A stretch of 64,000 nucleotides of DNA from Adiantum capillus-veneris (lineage: Eukaryota; Streptophyta; Polypodiopsida; Polypodiales; Pteridaceae). Numbering within the stretch: the stretch's first letter is position 1; the number at the start of each line of letters is the position of its first letter. Position numbers and translations under genes: made by a program. Location: contig CM043970.1 of assembly GCA_014529385.2 (NCBI GenBank), forward strand, positions 42,091,279 through 42,155,278, given 5' to 3'. Below are positions 11,549 to 22,810 of this stretch, piece after piece. Below the pieces are notes generated by a model that worked only from the letters and a program-made list of their open reading frames with translations, searched no databases and had not been told where the DNA came from.

Positions 11549-11793
11549 CTTTGTAACTCTTGCAATTTTCATATTGATCCCCGCTGTAATCAACATGATT
11601 TGCTTCGGCAAATAATGCCGTTGAATATAATTTTTTGCATTGGGATGAGAAATCATTTTTTGGTGAAAGTGCCTTTTTTTTAATGTCTTAAAAAAAGGGT
11701 ACATTATAAAAGGGGGGCCACCTAACTCATTCACTATTTTCAATTTTGCAACTCCTGAGCTCCTCCACTTTCTATCCACACCCCAGGCTAAAC

Positions 11794-13371
11794 ATGGATG
11801 CTGCCACAGCCTCTGCATCTGTACCCACATCCACCCCTTTGTCACGCTTCATCCTCTTCCTCGAGGACACCAAATACAAAGGGAAGTTGGACCTCCACAC
11901 CTTTTTTACTCGTCTCCCTGACCTTGACGCCACAGTTGCCCTTCACATGGATGCATTTGAGGAGATTTATGCGTTCATGGAGGAGCACATCATAAAATAT
12001 TCTGTATCTATCCCCCCACATGCAGGGATCTGGGTGCCTTGCGATCTTTTGCGCTATATACACAAAGGTGATTGCCCATTCGCCAAGCGGTTGCAACGAT
12101 TCCAAGAAATTGCAACCAATGTAGGCCATTACTTGGACGAGCAAGCCCCTGAGGTGTCAGCGCTCAAGAAGCGCAAGTTGGGGGTGGAGTACCTTTCTCG
12201 GCTCGCAACATTTATCTTCTTGGTGAGCGAGGAACCTGATTTGGAGGAGCTCCGCTTACCACACCTTCAAGTTGGGTCCTTTATCAAGGACACCAAGGAG
12301 CAGCAGGTTATCCCCATGAACCCTGCAGCGGAAGGAAAAGCACACCAGCTCGAGTACCCTAGGGGTCTTGAGGAAGTGGTTGAGAAATCCATAGTTGCGG
12401 CTGGCCCTAGTGACACTCCAGTGCCACTACCACTGACGGATGTGGCTATCCCAGAGGTAGAAATTAGCCGCTTCTCCTCAGTGTTAGTGGATGGGGAGGA
12501 GTTTGTGTTCCTGCATGATTTGGAAAAAGCATTTGGCCTGCGCATGGATGAATGCTTGAGCGTGCTATGCAACAGCAGCAAATTTCCCTGAGACAATACG
12601 CCAGATGCCCTAGAAATCAAGCTCTTGTCAGATGGGGACTCTGTTGCTGACACTATTGCAGTTGTATGTGCGGAGGTCCTGGCAGCAGAGCAGTTGCACG
12701 TGGCTGATGAAGATTTCCAAGCCACGCAAGCCAAGGTTGAGGCTGCTAGGATGCCTATGCCATTATGCAACCTCCCATCTGATGATCCAAAGCTTGTATC
12801 TGTGGTGCATGGGACCATTGACTTGGATGCAAAGGGAAATAGGGAGGAGGATGACAAGGAGACGGAGGTAAACTGTATCCTAATTTTCATGTTACTATTT
12901 TATCCTTCGTTGTCTTTTTTCTCAACCTTCATCGGTTTATGACAGGATGTTGTGGAGGTTGATGATTTTGCTGCAAGGACGGGTGGCAAGCGAACGGGCT
13001 TTGGACCTCAAGCTTCCCTTGCGCATTACCTCGGACAACTCCCCCCTGGCGATGTGGCCATTATCCATAATGAATTTACTCCCCAAGCCCATTTTATGAC
13101 TTGGTCGTTAAAAGCTTTGAGCAAGTTTTTGTGTTTGAGTACCATTGCTCAAACTGCGCATCAAGTGTTCCTAGTGCGTAGATCCCTTGTATGCACAGCG
13201 TTTGGCACTGGCTTTCGTGGTAAAGTGCTTGCCCAGATAGGGATACATGCTTCCATTGGCTCAACTGACCCAAATGCCATAGCGATGTCCCTCTTGACTG
13301 GGGAGTTGCCTTACGCGCAAAATAGGCGCCAGGAAATGGTCAAAAAAATTCTGAACTCCTCAGATACATGA
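11794..13371 (+). pseudogene. CACTA accessory gene b (unknown function, one nonsense codon)
   Basis: ATG at 11794. Exon 1 ends at 12867 before GTAAAC. The intron is 12868-12945 with a GACAG acceptor. Exon 2 runs 12946-13371. The two exons are in phase and give 499 codons with one TGA at 12589-12591. Readable segments include an N-terminal acidic/hydrophobic part, KKRKLGVEYLSRLATFIFLV in the middle, GEEFVFLHDLEKAFGLRMDE before the stop, and a C-terminal domain with AHYLGQLPPGDVAIIHNEF. I do not recognise the family. It starts 245 bp after gene a on the same strand and stops 180 bp before the hairpin array. The clean splice sites and long frame argue that it was a functional transposon gene until recently. 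Confidence 0.55.
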
Positions 13372-13550
13372 TGTAAAATCACCGTGCTAGAAGGAATAAA
13401 AAATATTTAAAATTGTCTCTCTATATTGCAAATTCTTTTCAATCTGATTTGTCAATCTTGAAAATTGTTTCAATTGGTGATATGAATTGTTTTATGACTT
13501 TGTTATTTCAAGGTATGTAATTGCAGTCAATTTGATTATGATTGTGATTT

Positions 13551-16500
13551 TTAAGTACCCTAGGGGGTTAGATTAGCTTATAAGGGGCAAAAAATGCCTG
13601 GCCACAAGGGCGCACAAATGGCCCATCCATCAGTTTTGGATGGGCCATTTGCGCGCCCTTGTGGCCAGGCATTTTTCTGCCCCTTATAGGCCAATCTACC
13701 CCCTAGGGTATTTAAAAAGCACAAATTTATTGCAATGGATTGGTTTTGCATCATTCATTTAAATGCAACCTTTTTATGGCAATTCCAGTATATGTTCACA
13801 CTCAAGGACACTAGAAAAGCTCAAATCAATTATGAAATGAAGTTTCCAGCAAACTATCACTTGCTTTAGCTCTACCTACTACACCCTTGCACCAAAAAGT
13901 CAAATTACATTGGACACTTGGTTTCACAATATGTTATTTGTTTTGATATCCTATAAGGAATTCAAAGCTTGAAATGACCAAAAAAAGGTGTCCATAAGGA
14001 TCCATATAAAATATTGATGCAAAACCAATAGGTTTTAGTAAATTTGGTTATTTTAAGTACCCTAGGGGGTTAGATTAGCCTATAAGAGGCAAAAAATGCC
14101 TGGCCACAAGGGCGCGCAAATGGCCCATCCATCAGTTTTGGATGGGCCATTTGCGCGCCCTTGTGGCCAGGCATTTTTTTGCCCCTTATAGGCCAATCTA
14201 CCCCCTAGGGTACTTAAAAAGCACAAATTTATTGCAATGGATTGGTTTTGCATCATTCATTTAAATGCAACCTTTTTATGGCAATTCCAGTATATATTCA
14301 CACTCAAGGACACTAGAAAAGCTCAAATCAATTATGAAATGAAGTTTCCAGCAAACTATCACTTGCTTTAGCTCTACCTACTACACCAAAAAGTCAAATT
14401 ACATTGGACACTTGGTTTCACAATATGTTATTTGTTTTGATATCCTATAAGGAATTCAAAGCTTGAAATGAAGTTTCCAACAAACTATCACTTGCTTTAG
14501 CTCTACCTACTGCACCAAAAAGTCAAATTACATTGGACACTTGGTTTCACAATATGTTATTTGTTTTGATATCCTATAAGGAATTCAAAGCTTGAAATGA
14601 CCAAAAAAAGGTGTCCATAAGGATCCATATAAAATATTGATGCAAAACCAATAGGTTTTAGTAAATTTGGTTATTTTAAGTACCCTAGGGGGTTAGATTA
14701 GCCTATAAGGGGCAAAAAATTCCTGGCCACAAGGGCGCGCAAATGGCCCATCCATAAGTTTTGGATGGGCCATTTGCGCGCCCTTGTGGCCAGGCATTTT
14801 TCTGCCCCTTATAGGCCAATCTACCCCCTAGGGTATTTAAAAAGCACAAATTTATTGCAATGGATTGGTTTTGCATCATTCATTTAAATGCAACCTTTTT
14901 ATGGCAATTCCAGTATATGTTCACACTCAAGGACACTAGAAAAGCTCAAATCAATTATGAAATGAAGTTTCCAGCAAACTATCACTTGCTTTAGCTCTAC
15001 CTACTACACCCTTGCACCAAAAAGTCAAATTACATTGGACACTTGGTTTCACAATATGTTATTTGTTTTGATATCCTATAAGGAATTCAAAGCTTGAAAT
15101 GACCAAAAAAAGGTGTCCATAAGGATCCATATAAAATATTGATGCAAAACCAATAGGTTTTAGTAAATTTGGTTATTTTAAGTACCCTAGGGGGTTAGAT
15201 TAGCCTATAAGAGGCAAAAAATGCCTGGCCACAAGGGCGCGCAAATGGCCCATCCATCAGTTTTGGATGGGCCATTTGCGCGCCCTTGTGGCCAGGCATT
15301 TTTTTGCCCCTTATAGGCCAATCTACCCCCTAGGGTACTTAAAAAGCACAAATTTATTGCAATGGATTGGTTTTGCATCATTCATTTAAATGCAACCTTT
15401 TTATGGCAATTCCAGTATATGTTCACACTCAAGGACACTAGAAAAGCTCAAATCAATTATGAAATGAAGTTTCCAGCAAACTATCACTTGCTTTAGCTCT
15501 ACCTACTACACCAAAAAGTCAAATTACATTGGACACTTGGTTTCACAATATGTTATTTGTTTTGATATCCTATAAGGAATTCAAAGCTTGAAATGAAGTT
15601 TCCAACAAACTATCACTTGCTTTAGCTCTACCTAATGTACCAAAAAGTCAAATTACATTGGACACTTGGTTTCACAATATGTTATTTGTTTTGATATCCT
15701 ATAAGGAATTCAAAGCTTGAAATGACCAAAAAAAGGTGTCCATAAGGATCCATATAAAATATTGATGCAAAACCAATAGGTTTTAGTAAATTTGGTTATT
15801 TTAAGTACCCTAGGGGGTTAGATTAGCCTATAAGGGGCAAAAAATGCCTGGCCACAAGGGCGCGCAAATGGCCCATCTTTTGGGGTAAGCCCAACTTGTG
15901 GTGACAAAGTGGTGTCTATCTATGAGGCTTGCATAAATTGGTTAGACCGGAGGTCCCTAACACCTTAAGGTTTTGGGGTCTGGATGGCTAGACCAATTTG
16001 TGGAACGTCACAGTTAAACGCAAATGCGCGGGAACAGTACTGGGATGGGTGACCTCCCGGGAAGTTGTTGCCCTCATGACCAACACCATCCATAAGTTTT
16101 GGATGGGCCATTTGCGCGCCCTTGTGGCCAGGCATTTTTCTGCCCCTTATAGGACAATCTACCCCCTAGGGTACTTAAAAAGCACAAATTTATTGCAATG
16201 GATTGGTTTTGCATCATTCATTTAAATGCAACCTTTTTATGGCAATTCCAGTATATGTTCACACTCAAGGACACTAGAAAAGCTCAAATCAATTATGAAA
16301 TGAAGTTTCCAGCAAACTATCACTTGCTTTAGCTCTACCTACTACACCCTTGCACCAAAAAGTCAAATTACATTGGACACTTGGTTTCACAATATGTTAT
16401 TTGTTTTGATATCCTATAAGGAATTCAAAGCTTGAAATGACCAAAAAAAGGTGTCCATAAGGATCCATATAAAATATTGATGCAAAACCAATAGGTTTTA

Positions 16501-16680
16501 GTAAATTTGGTTATTTTAAGTACCCTTGGGGATAGATAAGCCTACAAGGGGCAGAAAAATGCCTGGCCACAAGGGCGCGCAAATGGCCCATCCATCAGTT
16601 TTGGATGGGCCATTTGCGCGCCCTTGTGGCCAGGCATTTTTCTGCCCCTTGTAGGCTTATCTACCCCTAAGGGTACTTAA
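13551..16680. repeat. Tandem array of six 165-bp hairpins in a 500/625-bp higher-order repeat
   Basis: Near-perfect palindromes lie at 13551-13715, 14053-14217, 14676-14840, 15178-15342, 15801-16177 (split by an insert) and 16516-16680. Each has arms of about 76 nt, from TACCCTAGGGGGTTAGATTA to the inner GGCCCATCCA, around a short loop (TCAGTTT or TAAGTTT). The spacing alternates about 500 and 625 bp because every second spacer contains a 123-125-bp internal duplication, giving a higher-order period of about 1125 bp. The array sits between the 3' ends of the convergent plus and minus gene sets. Transcripts could fold into long double-stranded RNA or act as boundaries; this is inferred. Confidence 0.9.
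15878..16085 (+). mobile_element. 208-bp insert carrying 5S rRNA-like promoter sequence
   Basis: Inserted in the fifth hairpin with a CCATC duplication on both sides (15873-15877 and 16086-16090). Bases 16008-16080 match the 3' half of plant 5S rRNA, including CAGTTAAACG, AGTACTGGGATGGGTGACCT and CCGGGAAGT, that is, the A-box, intermediate element and C-box of the Pol III internal promoter. The upstream half has a stem (ATTGGTTAGACC with GGCTAGACCAAT). Candidates are a solo LTR of a Cassandra-type TRIM (known to carry 5S sequence and make 5-bp duplications) or a 5S-derived SINE. The ends are not the TG...CA expected for an LTR, so the class is open. Confidence 0.65.
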
Positions 16681-16838
16681 AATGCACAAATTTACTGAAA
16701 TTGACTACAATTACATACAGAACTTGAAATTACAAAGATAATAGACAGAGTAGACACAACTGTTGATCATATTGTCATTGGAAAGTCAAATCATTAGCAA
16801 GATAAGGGTGTGCAATACAAAAAGAGGGGTAACTTCGG

Positions 16839-17735
16839 CTAATGCTCGAAGTCTCGTCGCAATCGTCGTGCAAGCTGCATATCTTTTGGCTGTATTGTCA
16901 CTCGCTTTGCATGAATGGCACATAGATTGGTATCTTCCAACACTGAAATGATGTGGGCCTCTGCAGCTTCTTGAATAGCCTCTAGCGCTATTGCTTGCAT
17001 TCTATACTGATTTCCATAGCTTTGAAGCACTTCCTTCACAGTGCGAGCAAAGGGGGCGCGTCGAATCAAGAGCTCCGTCGTCTTCTGGTAGTGGCGGATT
17101 TCTGCAAATGCCCTTGCTATTTTTCGGCGCCGCTGCGGTTGTCTTGGGGGCACTTGAACATTTGCTGGCGGGCGGCGTGAAGGCTTCTTGAAAAACTTAG
17201 ACTTGCGTCTGTTTACATGCTTAGGGGCTGGTTCTGCAGCCTGTTCTGATTCTTCCTCTTCCCTTGGTTGCCGATCTTGTCGTGTGGGGAGAGCTCCCTT
17301 GCCTTGAGGCAATGTCTTCCCCCCAACGGCCACCCGGTGTGTGCGCGGTATTTTTTCTCGCAACCATGGTGGCTCACTCTCTGATTCGGTGTCTGTATTG
17401 ACCACCCGAGTCCTGGATGGTCCTGCTTGTGATTGGGGGCGCGACGGCTTCTCCCTATCGGACTCTGATGTTTGTTGGCCCTCTGCTTCTCTCCAGCGCT
17501 GGGCACGTTGCTTCATTCTCTTTCTAGGTGTTATATCTTGAGGAGGTGGAGATTCAAAAATCCTTGATGACTCTCGTGCCCTACCACCATGCCCACTACC
17601 AGAAGAGTTCCTGGAACGGCCAGGTGTTCGTGGCCGTTTTCTTGTGCCTTTAAGCCATGACGGCTTCTCACATCCTTGGAGGGTGTTTTTGTTGGCAGTT
17701 GGATGCTCTTTCGCGGTTTGTTTGGTGCGCGCCAT
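16839..17735 (-). CDS. Histone H3-like protein with H3 tail motif and long linker, encoded in the CACTA element
   Basis: Intronless 298-residue frame, ATG at 17735, TAG at 16839. Residues 1-8 are MARTKQTA, identical to the histone H3 N-terminus, so after Met removal the A1-R2-T3-K4 mark site is kept. The next residues (KEHPTA) lose the H3 K9/S10 motif. Residues 9 to about 201 are a basic, Ser/Pro/Arg-rich linker with no family match. Residues 202-298 are an H3 histone fold: [17 protein letters not shown] (alpha-N/alpha-1), a loop 1 of canonical length, QEAAEA in alpha-2, and [15 protein letters not shown] plus PKDMQLARR (loop 2/alpha-3). The canonical loop 1 argues against a typical CENH3. 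It lies 139 bp downstream of the transposase stop, same strand. The frame is intact while neighbouring genes are broken. Role inferred: nucleosome incorporation or mimicry of H3K4 reader ligands. It may alternatively be a captured host variant. Confidence 0.85.
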   Translation of the reverse strand: MARTKQTAKEHPTANKNTLQGCEKPSWLKGTRKRPRTPGRSRNSSGSGHGGRARESSRIFESPPPQDITPRKRMKQRAQRWREAEGQQTSESDREKPSRPQSQAGPSRTRVVNTDTESESEPPWLREKIPRTHRVAVGGKTLPQGKGALPTRQDRQPREEEESEQAAEPAPKHVNRRKSKFFKKPSRRPPANVQVPPRQPQRRRKIARAFAEIRHYQKTTELLIRRAPFARTVKEVLQSYGNQYRMQAIALEAIQEAAEAHIISVLEDTNLCAIHAKRVTIQPKDMQLARRLRRDFEH

Positions 17736-17792
17736 TTCGTTGGTAAGAGCTCACCTGTTCTTAAGAAATGAGTGATTTATGAGAGCATGCAA

Positions 17793-17800
17793 TATTTATA
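17793..17800 (-). promoter_or_regulatory. TATA box candidate for the H3-like gene
   Basis: TATAAATA on the minus strand about 60 bases upstream of the ATG, inside the 139-bp gap to the transposase stop, next to a short inverted GGGCCC pair. It suggests an independent Pol II promoter. Confidence 0.45.
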
Positions 17801-17874
17801 AGGGCCCGTTTAAAAAGGGCCCTGTTCACACTAATTTTTTTAAAAGAAGTATTATTTTTTAAATAAACATGTCA

Positions 17875-20822
17875 CTAAGAGTTGGACCCTGCGTTCACGT
17901 TTAGTGACTCGCGCAGTATCCACTTTGATCCTTGTCGCACTCTGCATCGCCGCCATGCAGCATGCTTGGTGGGACCTTGCGACATTTGCCACTTGTTGCT
18001 ATGCTCTTGACGACTCCATTTGCGCACTTCAATAGCAATCTTGGATTGTCGTGCACGCTCCATTGTGAGCTTACGAGCAAATGTTGTGCGAAAAAACCAG
18101 TTGAACATCTCCTCCAAATAATTGGATTGCACCATTCCACCACCATGTCGAGTATTTTTGAAGTACACTCCCCTTGCTCGATAATGGGACTTCTCCATGC
18201 CTTGAGTGCTAAAAATTTCAAGCGATCCATACTTGTGCATAAAAAATGCACCATGCGCAAACAAGATATGCTATTCACATGAGCAAACGATCCACATTAG
18301 TAAATAAAAACAATCCCTTGTAATGAATACACCATGAATGACTTACCATGTAATGTGTGATGTTATTTTCACCCCAAGAAAGGGTGAAGACCTTGGTAAA
18401 ATCCCCCAAAGTTTCTTGAAATGATTGCCATTGTTCTTCTGTTGTGCTGTTAAGGCTCATAAGCTTGACCATTTTATCAAAATGGGCCCAAACTTGCTTG
18501 CGCTTGTTTGCAAGCTCGCCATTTGAATCATTGTCAGTAGTAGCTTTGCATAACTCCTTCCAAAGCTCCCAAAGGTTACCTGCCTGCTGGTTGGAGCTGC
18601 TTTGAGCATCATATCGACTTGGCTTTCCTTGGGAAACTTTCTTTAAAAAGTGTCTAGCTTTTTGTCCACTCATTGACACTTGTTGAGCAATTTCATGGGC
18701 CTCCCCTGTGTTCTTTGCAGCAACTATAGACACATTTCCACCATGACAGCCAATGGAATTCAAGAGTACCTCCACTCTTTCGATCGCTTCCTGGGACTTT
18801 TCCAACGGTTTCATTGTGAAAGCATAGTCAATGTGGAGCTTCAATAGCCTATCAAAAATACGCATGAATGCGTGTAATGTACAAAAATGTACATTCGATA
18901 GAGGAAATCCAAAGATTGGATTCCAAGTGTGGTCCTTTTGATCACGGTCTGGGGCATTGAGCATGGGACATCTCAGAATAGACGCTTCCCATTCTCTACC
19001 TTCATCTCCGACATCATGACAATCTAACCCTTGTTCTCCATGCCCTTGCCATGGAAGCATGTAACTGGCCTTTGCAGTGCTCTTATGTGATTTTTGTCCA
19101 TTAGGTTTGTACCCTCGAGTGCAAAATGGACAAGGCATGAGAGAAGAAGCCCCTTGTTTGCAGCCAAGCAAACACTTTATGGTCTTCAAATCCCCACCTA
19201 AGTGCCACTCCACATCATAACTACCAAAGCCCTCAATCTCCAACTTCTGACCTGCAATTTGGGAGTGTATTACTTTTGTGATCCATGGAGTTCTCTCAAA
19301 AATCCATGAAAGTACTCCATTGGTCTCTTTGGGCACCTCAATAGCACCCAACCACCAAATGTCTTTCTCTGATTGCACGCTAAAAGATAGGGTGGGATAT
19401 GGCTCGACTGAATCCCTTCGCTTGGTTTGCAGAAGGGCCTCGTTCATTAGAGTGACACTTAGCCTCTCTAACCTTTGGCCTTTCACTATTTGACACTCAT
19501 CGAGTTTCAGCACAAAAGCGACTTTTGTGCCAAGCACTACAAAATAAATAGTGCTAAGACCTTAAACTTCAGCTTCTATGAAAAGAATAATACCAAAGAA
19601 AAAAGTAAAGTGTGTCACCTTCTTCAGGTAACTCGTAAAATCTAAGCATGGCTTCTTGAAGCCTTCTAAGATCCACGAAAATATTGTTCCACATTGTGTA
19701 AGGAAAGCCCTTATTCGAAGGTCTTATGGATTGTTTCTTACCTTTTCCCCTTGTCTTTGTTGCGCACGAAGCATAAAGGGAAGTTGGCATTGTGTCCTCA
19801 ATGTGTAGGTATGTCCCAATGCGGGAGAACACATCTTCGTTTGTGGCCTTCTTTGCGAGCTTGACCTTGTGAGGAACGGGAAATAGGTTTTCCACAATGC
19901 CATGTTCTTTGAGGGCATCCTTTAGGAGTTGAAAAATAGCCTGATAGGCTTTGGTGCTGATCCAGCCTCATCACAAGCTTGTTGAACGTCATCATCATTA
20001 ACCACATTTCTTAATTTACGCATAAGGTCCTTGGTGACTGCATCCTTAATGTGCTTAGGCTCCAGGTGATTGTAAGATAGAAATAACGTCCTCGGTATTG
20101 AGACAACTAGTGAGAAGGTTGACTCGATTATCTTGGCTTGTTCCACCGCATGCCTCCTGGATGAAGTTTCTAGCAACAAATAAACATAAATGTTAGAAAA
20201 TAGTGTGAAGTAAGAATACAGCATGCAAGTAAAGACCAAATCACCTTGTGGCTGTAACTCGTCGTTTGTGTGCTCCTCCGGAATGTGCGAGAGTTTCAAT
20301 GGATGAATACGGGCGTTTGCGTTCCCTTGCACCAAGGGGTGTTTCTTTCAAGTATGTGATGGTGTTGGTAAGCTTCTGGATGTGGGACTCCTTTTCTTGC
20401 ATTTGTTGTTCAAGACTTTTAACTACCCTCTCCGAAGAGGCAACACTCTCTTGTAATGCCGTCATCTTGAGGTGAAGAGCTTGACATTCGTGCATCCACA
20501 TATGCAAAGCACCTGCACCCATACACAGCCGCTTGCAATAGCCTAACAAGCCTGCTTCTCCCCTCCCAAGAAATTGAAGAAATGTGGAAAGGCTATTAAA
20601 CGGTGGATGGAAGCGGCTTATAGGATCGTAAGGGTACAAATGGCCATCCACCCAAATGTCAACATTGGTCTCACAAGCGGTGCGACGTTCCTGTGATGAC
20701 CTTTGATCACCTTCACTAGTGGTCTTCGGTGCAAATGCCGTGGGTAAGCGAATATGTATGCTTTTGGTGTGCGGAGTACGTGGTGGTGGAAGAAAACCAT
20801 TTGTGATGTCCGTGAGCACCAT
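17875..20822 (-). pseudogene. DDE-like transposase of the CACTA element (four exons, one frameshift)
   Basis: Exons at 20822-20245, 20156-19619, 19536-18347 and 18270-17875 are joined by GT-AG introns. The summed length is one base short of 901 codons because of a single-base deletion near 19955; otherwise all junctions are in phase. Exon 1 ends in a coiled coil (about ALQESVASSERVVKSLEQQM). Exon 3 has HLGGDLKTIKCLLG, a CPFC zinc pair, and VHFCTLHAFMRIFDRL. Exon 4 has KYGSLEIFSTQGMEKSHY, where the glutamate is a plausible third catalytic acid, and a following HGGG. This architecture resembles RNase H-fold cut-and-paste transposases, but it is not the usual plant TNP2 sequence. It would cut at the CACTA ends. 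The frameshift makes this copy defective. Family placement is by motif only. Confidence 0.7.
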
Positions 20823-21396
20823 GGAAGCTGTTGCGTGAGGAAGCAAATGATGAAAAGATAGAGGGGGAAGGGTAGAGAGGCCGAGCAGGATGGGAGGAGA
20901 GAAGGAGGGAGGGAGGGGAGGGAGAGATTGGGGAGGAGGAGGAAGGTAGGGGAAGAGAGGGAGAGGAGAGGGAGAGGGAGAGAGGAGGGAGGAGGGAGGA
21001 GGATGAGAGAACAAAATGTTTATTACTTTTTGGGGAAAAAGATTTTTGAAAAAATGGACTTTCTAAGCTTGTGGGTTAAAAAATGGGTCAAAAAATGATT
21101 TTTGGATATGTATATATGTTGGGAGGGAGTTTTAAGTAAAAAACAAATAAAAATGAAAATTTTTAAAAAAAGTCAAATTTTGACTCTTTTTGACCCACGG
21201 AATTGCTGATGTGGGCACACCCCTATGCTTCCTTCACTTTAAAAAAAGCTAGAGAGAGAAAGCAACCCTTTAGGTCCACATCCTACATTTGTCTAAAAAA
21301 AAGGCTAGAAAAGCCTACTCAAAACTACCTTCTTCAATGCCCTTGCCCCCTAAACCCCACACAACATTAGCCTTAATCCCTAAAAATTAGGATTCC
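20823..21396. other. Gene-free region upstream of the transposase
   Basis: Includes a purine-rich GGGA/GGAGA tract at 20862-21003 and A/T-rich sequence to 21200, with no convincing frame. It probably contains the transposase promoter and 5' untranslated region. Confidence 0.45.
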
Positions 21397-22724
21397 TTAC
21401 AAGGCCCATGCAAGGTTCATATTTCTCCTAATGAGATGAGATGTCTCCCTAGTCATCTGTCGTACCTGCGCGGCCTCACGCTGCTGCCTGAACCGCGTGG
21501 CCGCTGTCCGCTCATCCTCCTTGATCTGCGGCCACGTCTCGTGTGGGGATGCCCGAAGGCTTCGACGAGCCGGTCCTGAAAGCCTTCCGAGCTGCATCTC
21601 GTCGATGTTTCAAGGTGTCCCGTGCAACACCCTTGATCCACTGCATTGGAACAACGTAAGAACCCGGAGCAGGCTCGTACTCTCTCAGGATGGTCTCCAC
21701 TATGTAAGTGAATTTTTCCTTTTCTTGCTGATTCCAAGACGTCAGAATGCTGGTCAAAAACTGTAGCTCCACGAGCTGGCGAATCCGCTGTCGCATCTCA
21801 GTCCCGACTCTATCTATGTCAACAGAACCATCTCCCCGTACAGTACAGAGCTTGGAGGCACTAGGATCGTGTGCCCCCCAAGGTGTCCGAGGTGTGCCAA
21901 GAGGTGTCTCGAGAGGTGTGCCTGGGTAAGACGGGGATCGTGAGCGAGGAGGGGTCGAAGAATCTGTGGACCCTCCTCCACCTGAAGATCGTCGAGATCA
22001 GAGAATGCGCATGTGCTGTGGAGATGAGGACGTACCCGCCTCTGCCCCACCCCTAGGTGTCGAAGCGGCCGTGATGGGAGAAGAAGGCGTCGTACCCATA
22101 GGCGTCCTGAACCCTGTAGGCGTCCCCACCCTAGGCGTCGGACCCTCGGGTGTGAAGCCCGGAGGCGTAGTACCCGTGCCTCTGGCTACCCAGTACTGAG
22201 AAGCCTCTGCAATCTGAGCAGGCGTCATCCGTGTAACGAAGCCCATGAATGCATCTGCACTCATGGAAGCGGGATCTGGAATCTCGTCTGCCATACTAAA
22301 GGAGATAGTATGGAAGGAGATAGTGCCAACTTCCTCAACATGTCTTCAGGAGATAGGCGCACGGCTTCTGGTGCTGCTTCGTTCGCGTTCTCCTCGCTTG
22401 TCTGGAAGAAGGAATCCAGCATCTCCTCCATGCCGTCGTCTTCTGTCTGTAAGCCCTTTTCTGCTTCCATCCGTCGCTCTATATTGGTCGAACCTTCACG
22501 CATAATCTTTTTTCTCTCTCTCTCTCAGATGAAGGTGCTATGTCGCGGAAATCAATGCCCGTTCCGTAGGAGTCGTATCGCAGATTCTGTACGGTTTCTC
22601 TAGCAAGCTCTCCGTACTTGTGCACATGTTCATTACATATCCTACACTTGCGCAGGATTTGATACTTGTAGAGCGTGCACGAGCATGCAATCTTTTCCTC
22701 CATGTTAGTTGATGACGTTGCCAT
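21397..22724 (-). pseudogene. Decayed right-hand CACTA gene
   Basis: Four coding-like segments on the minus strand lie in changing frames. The first, from ATG 22724, has a cysteine cluster (CSCTLYKY...CRICNEH). A second (22503-22261) is acidic. A third (22294-21998) contains MSADAFMGFVTRMTPAQIAE and a Thr/Pro-rich run. A fourth (21796-21512) contains MRQRIRQLVELQFLTSIL and YVVPMQWIKGVARDTLKHRR. Frame changes occur at a GA-repeat near 22515 and around 22320. The last segment resembles in style the helical regions of plant transposon ORF1 proteins, but I cannot name it. It is the gene nearest the right terminus. Confidence 0.45.
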
Positions 22725-22810
22725 CTACAATGATTATGAATGTTGTTTTAATATATATATATATATACTCCTCACAATGTAAACTACCTCGCATTCTCTA
22801 GTCTTGCCCA

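Noticed and set aside
16008-16080. Functional 5S rRNA gene
   Set aside because: Only the 3' half is present and it has many changes; it lies in a small insert with its own target duplication.
13551-16680. CRISPR-like or centromeric satellite interpretation of the tandem array
   Set aside because: Units are 500-625 bp palindromes inside a transposon, with six copies only; no short regular spacers and no large satellite block.
16839-17735. Centromeric H3 (CENH3) as the identity of the H3-like gene
   Set aside because: Loop 1 has canonical H3 length and the N-terminus is the canonical ARTKQTA, which CENH3 proteins normally lack.
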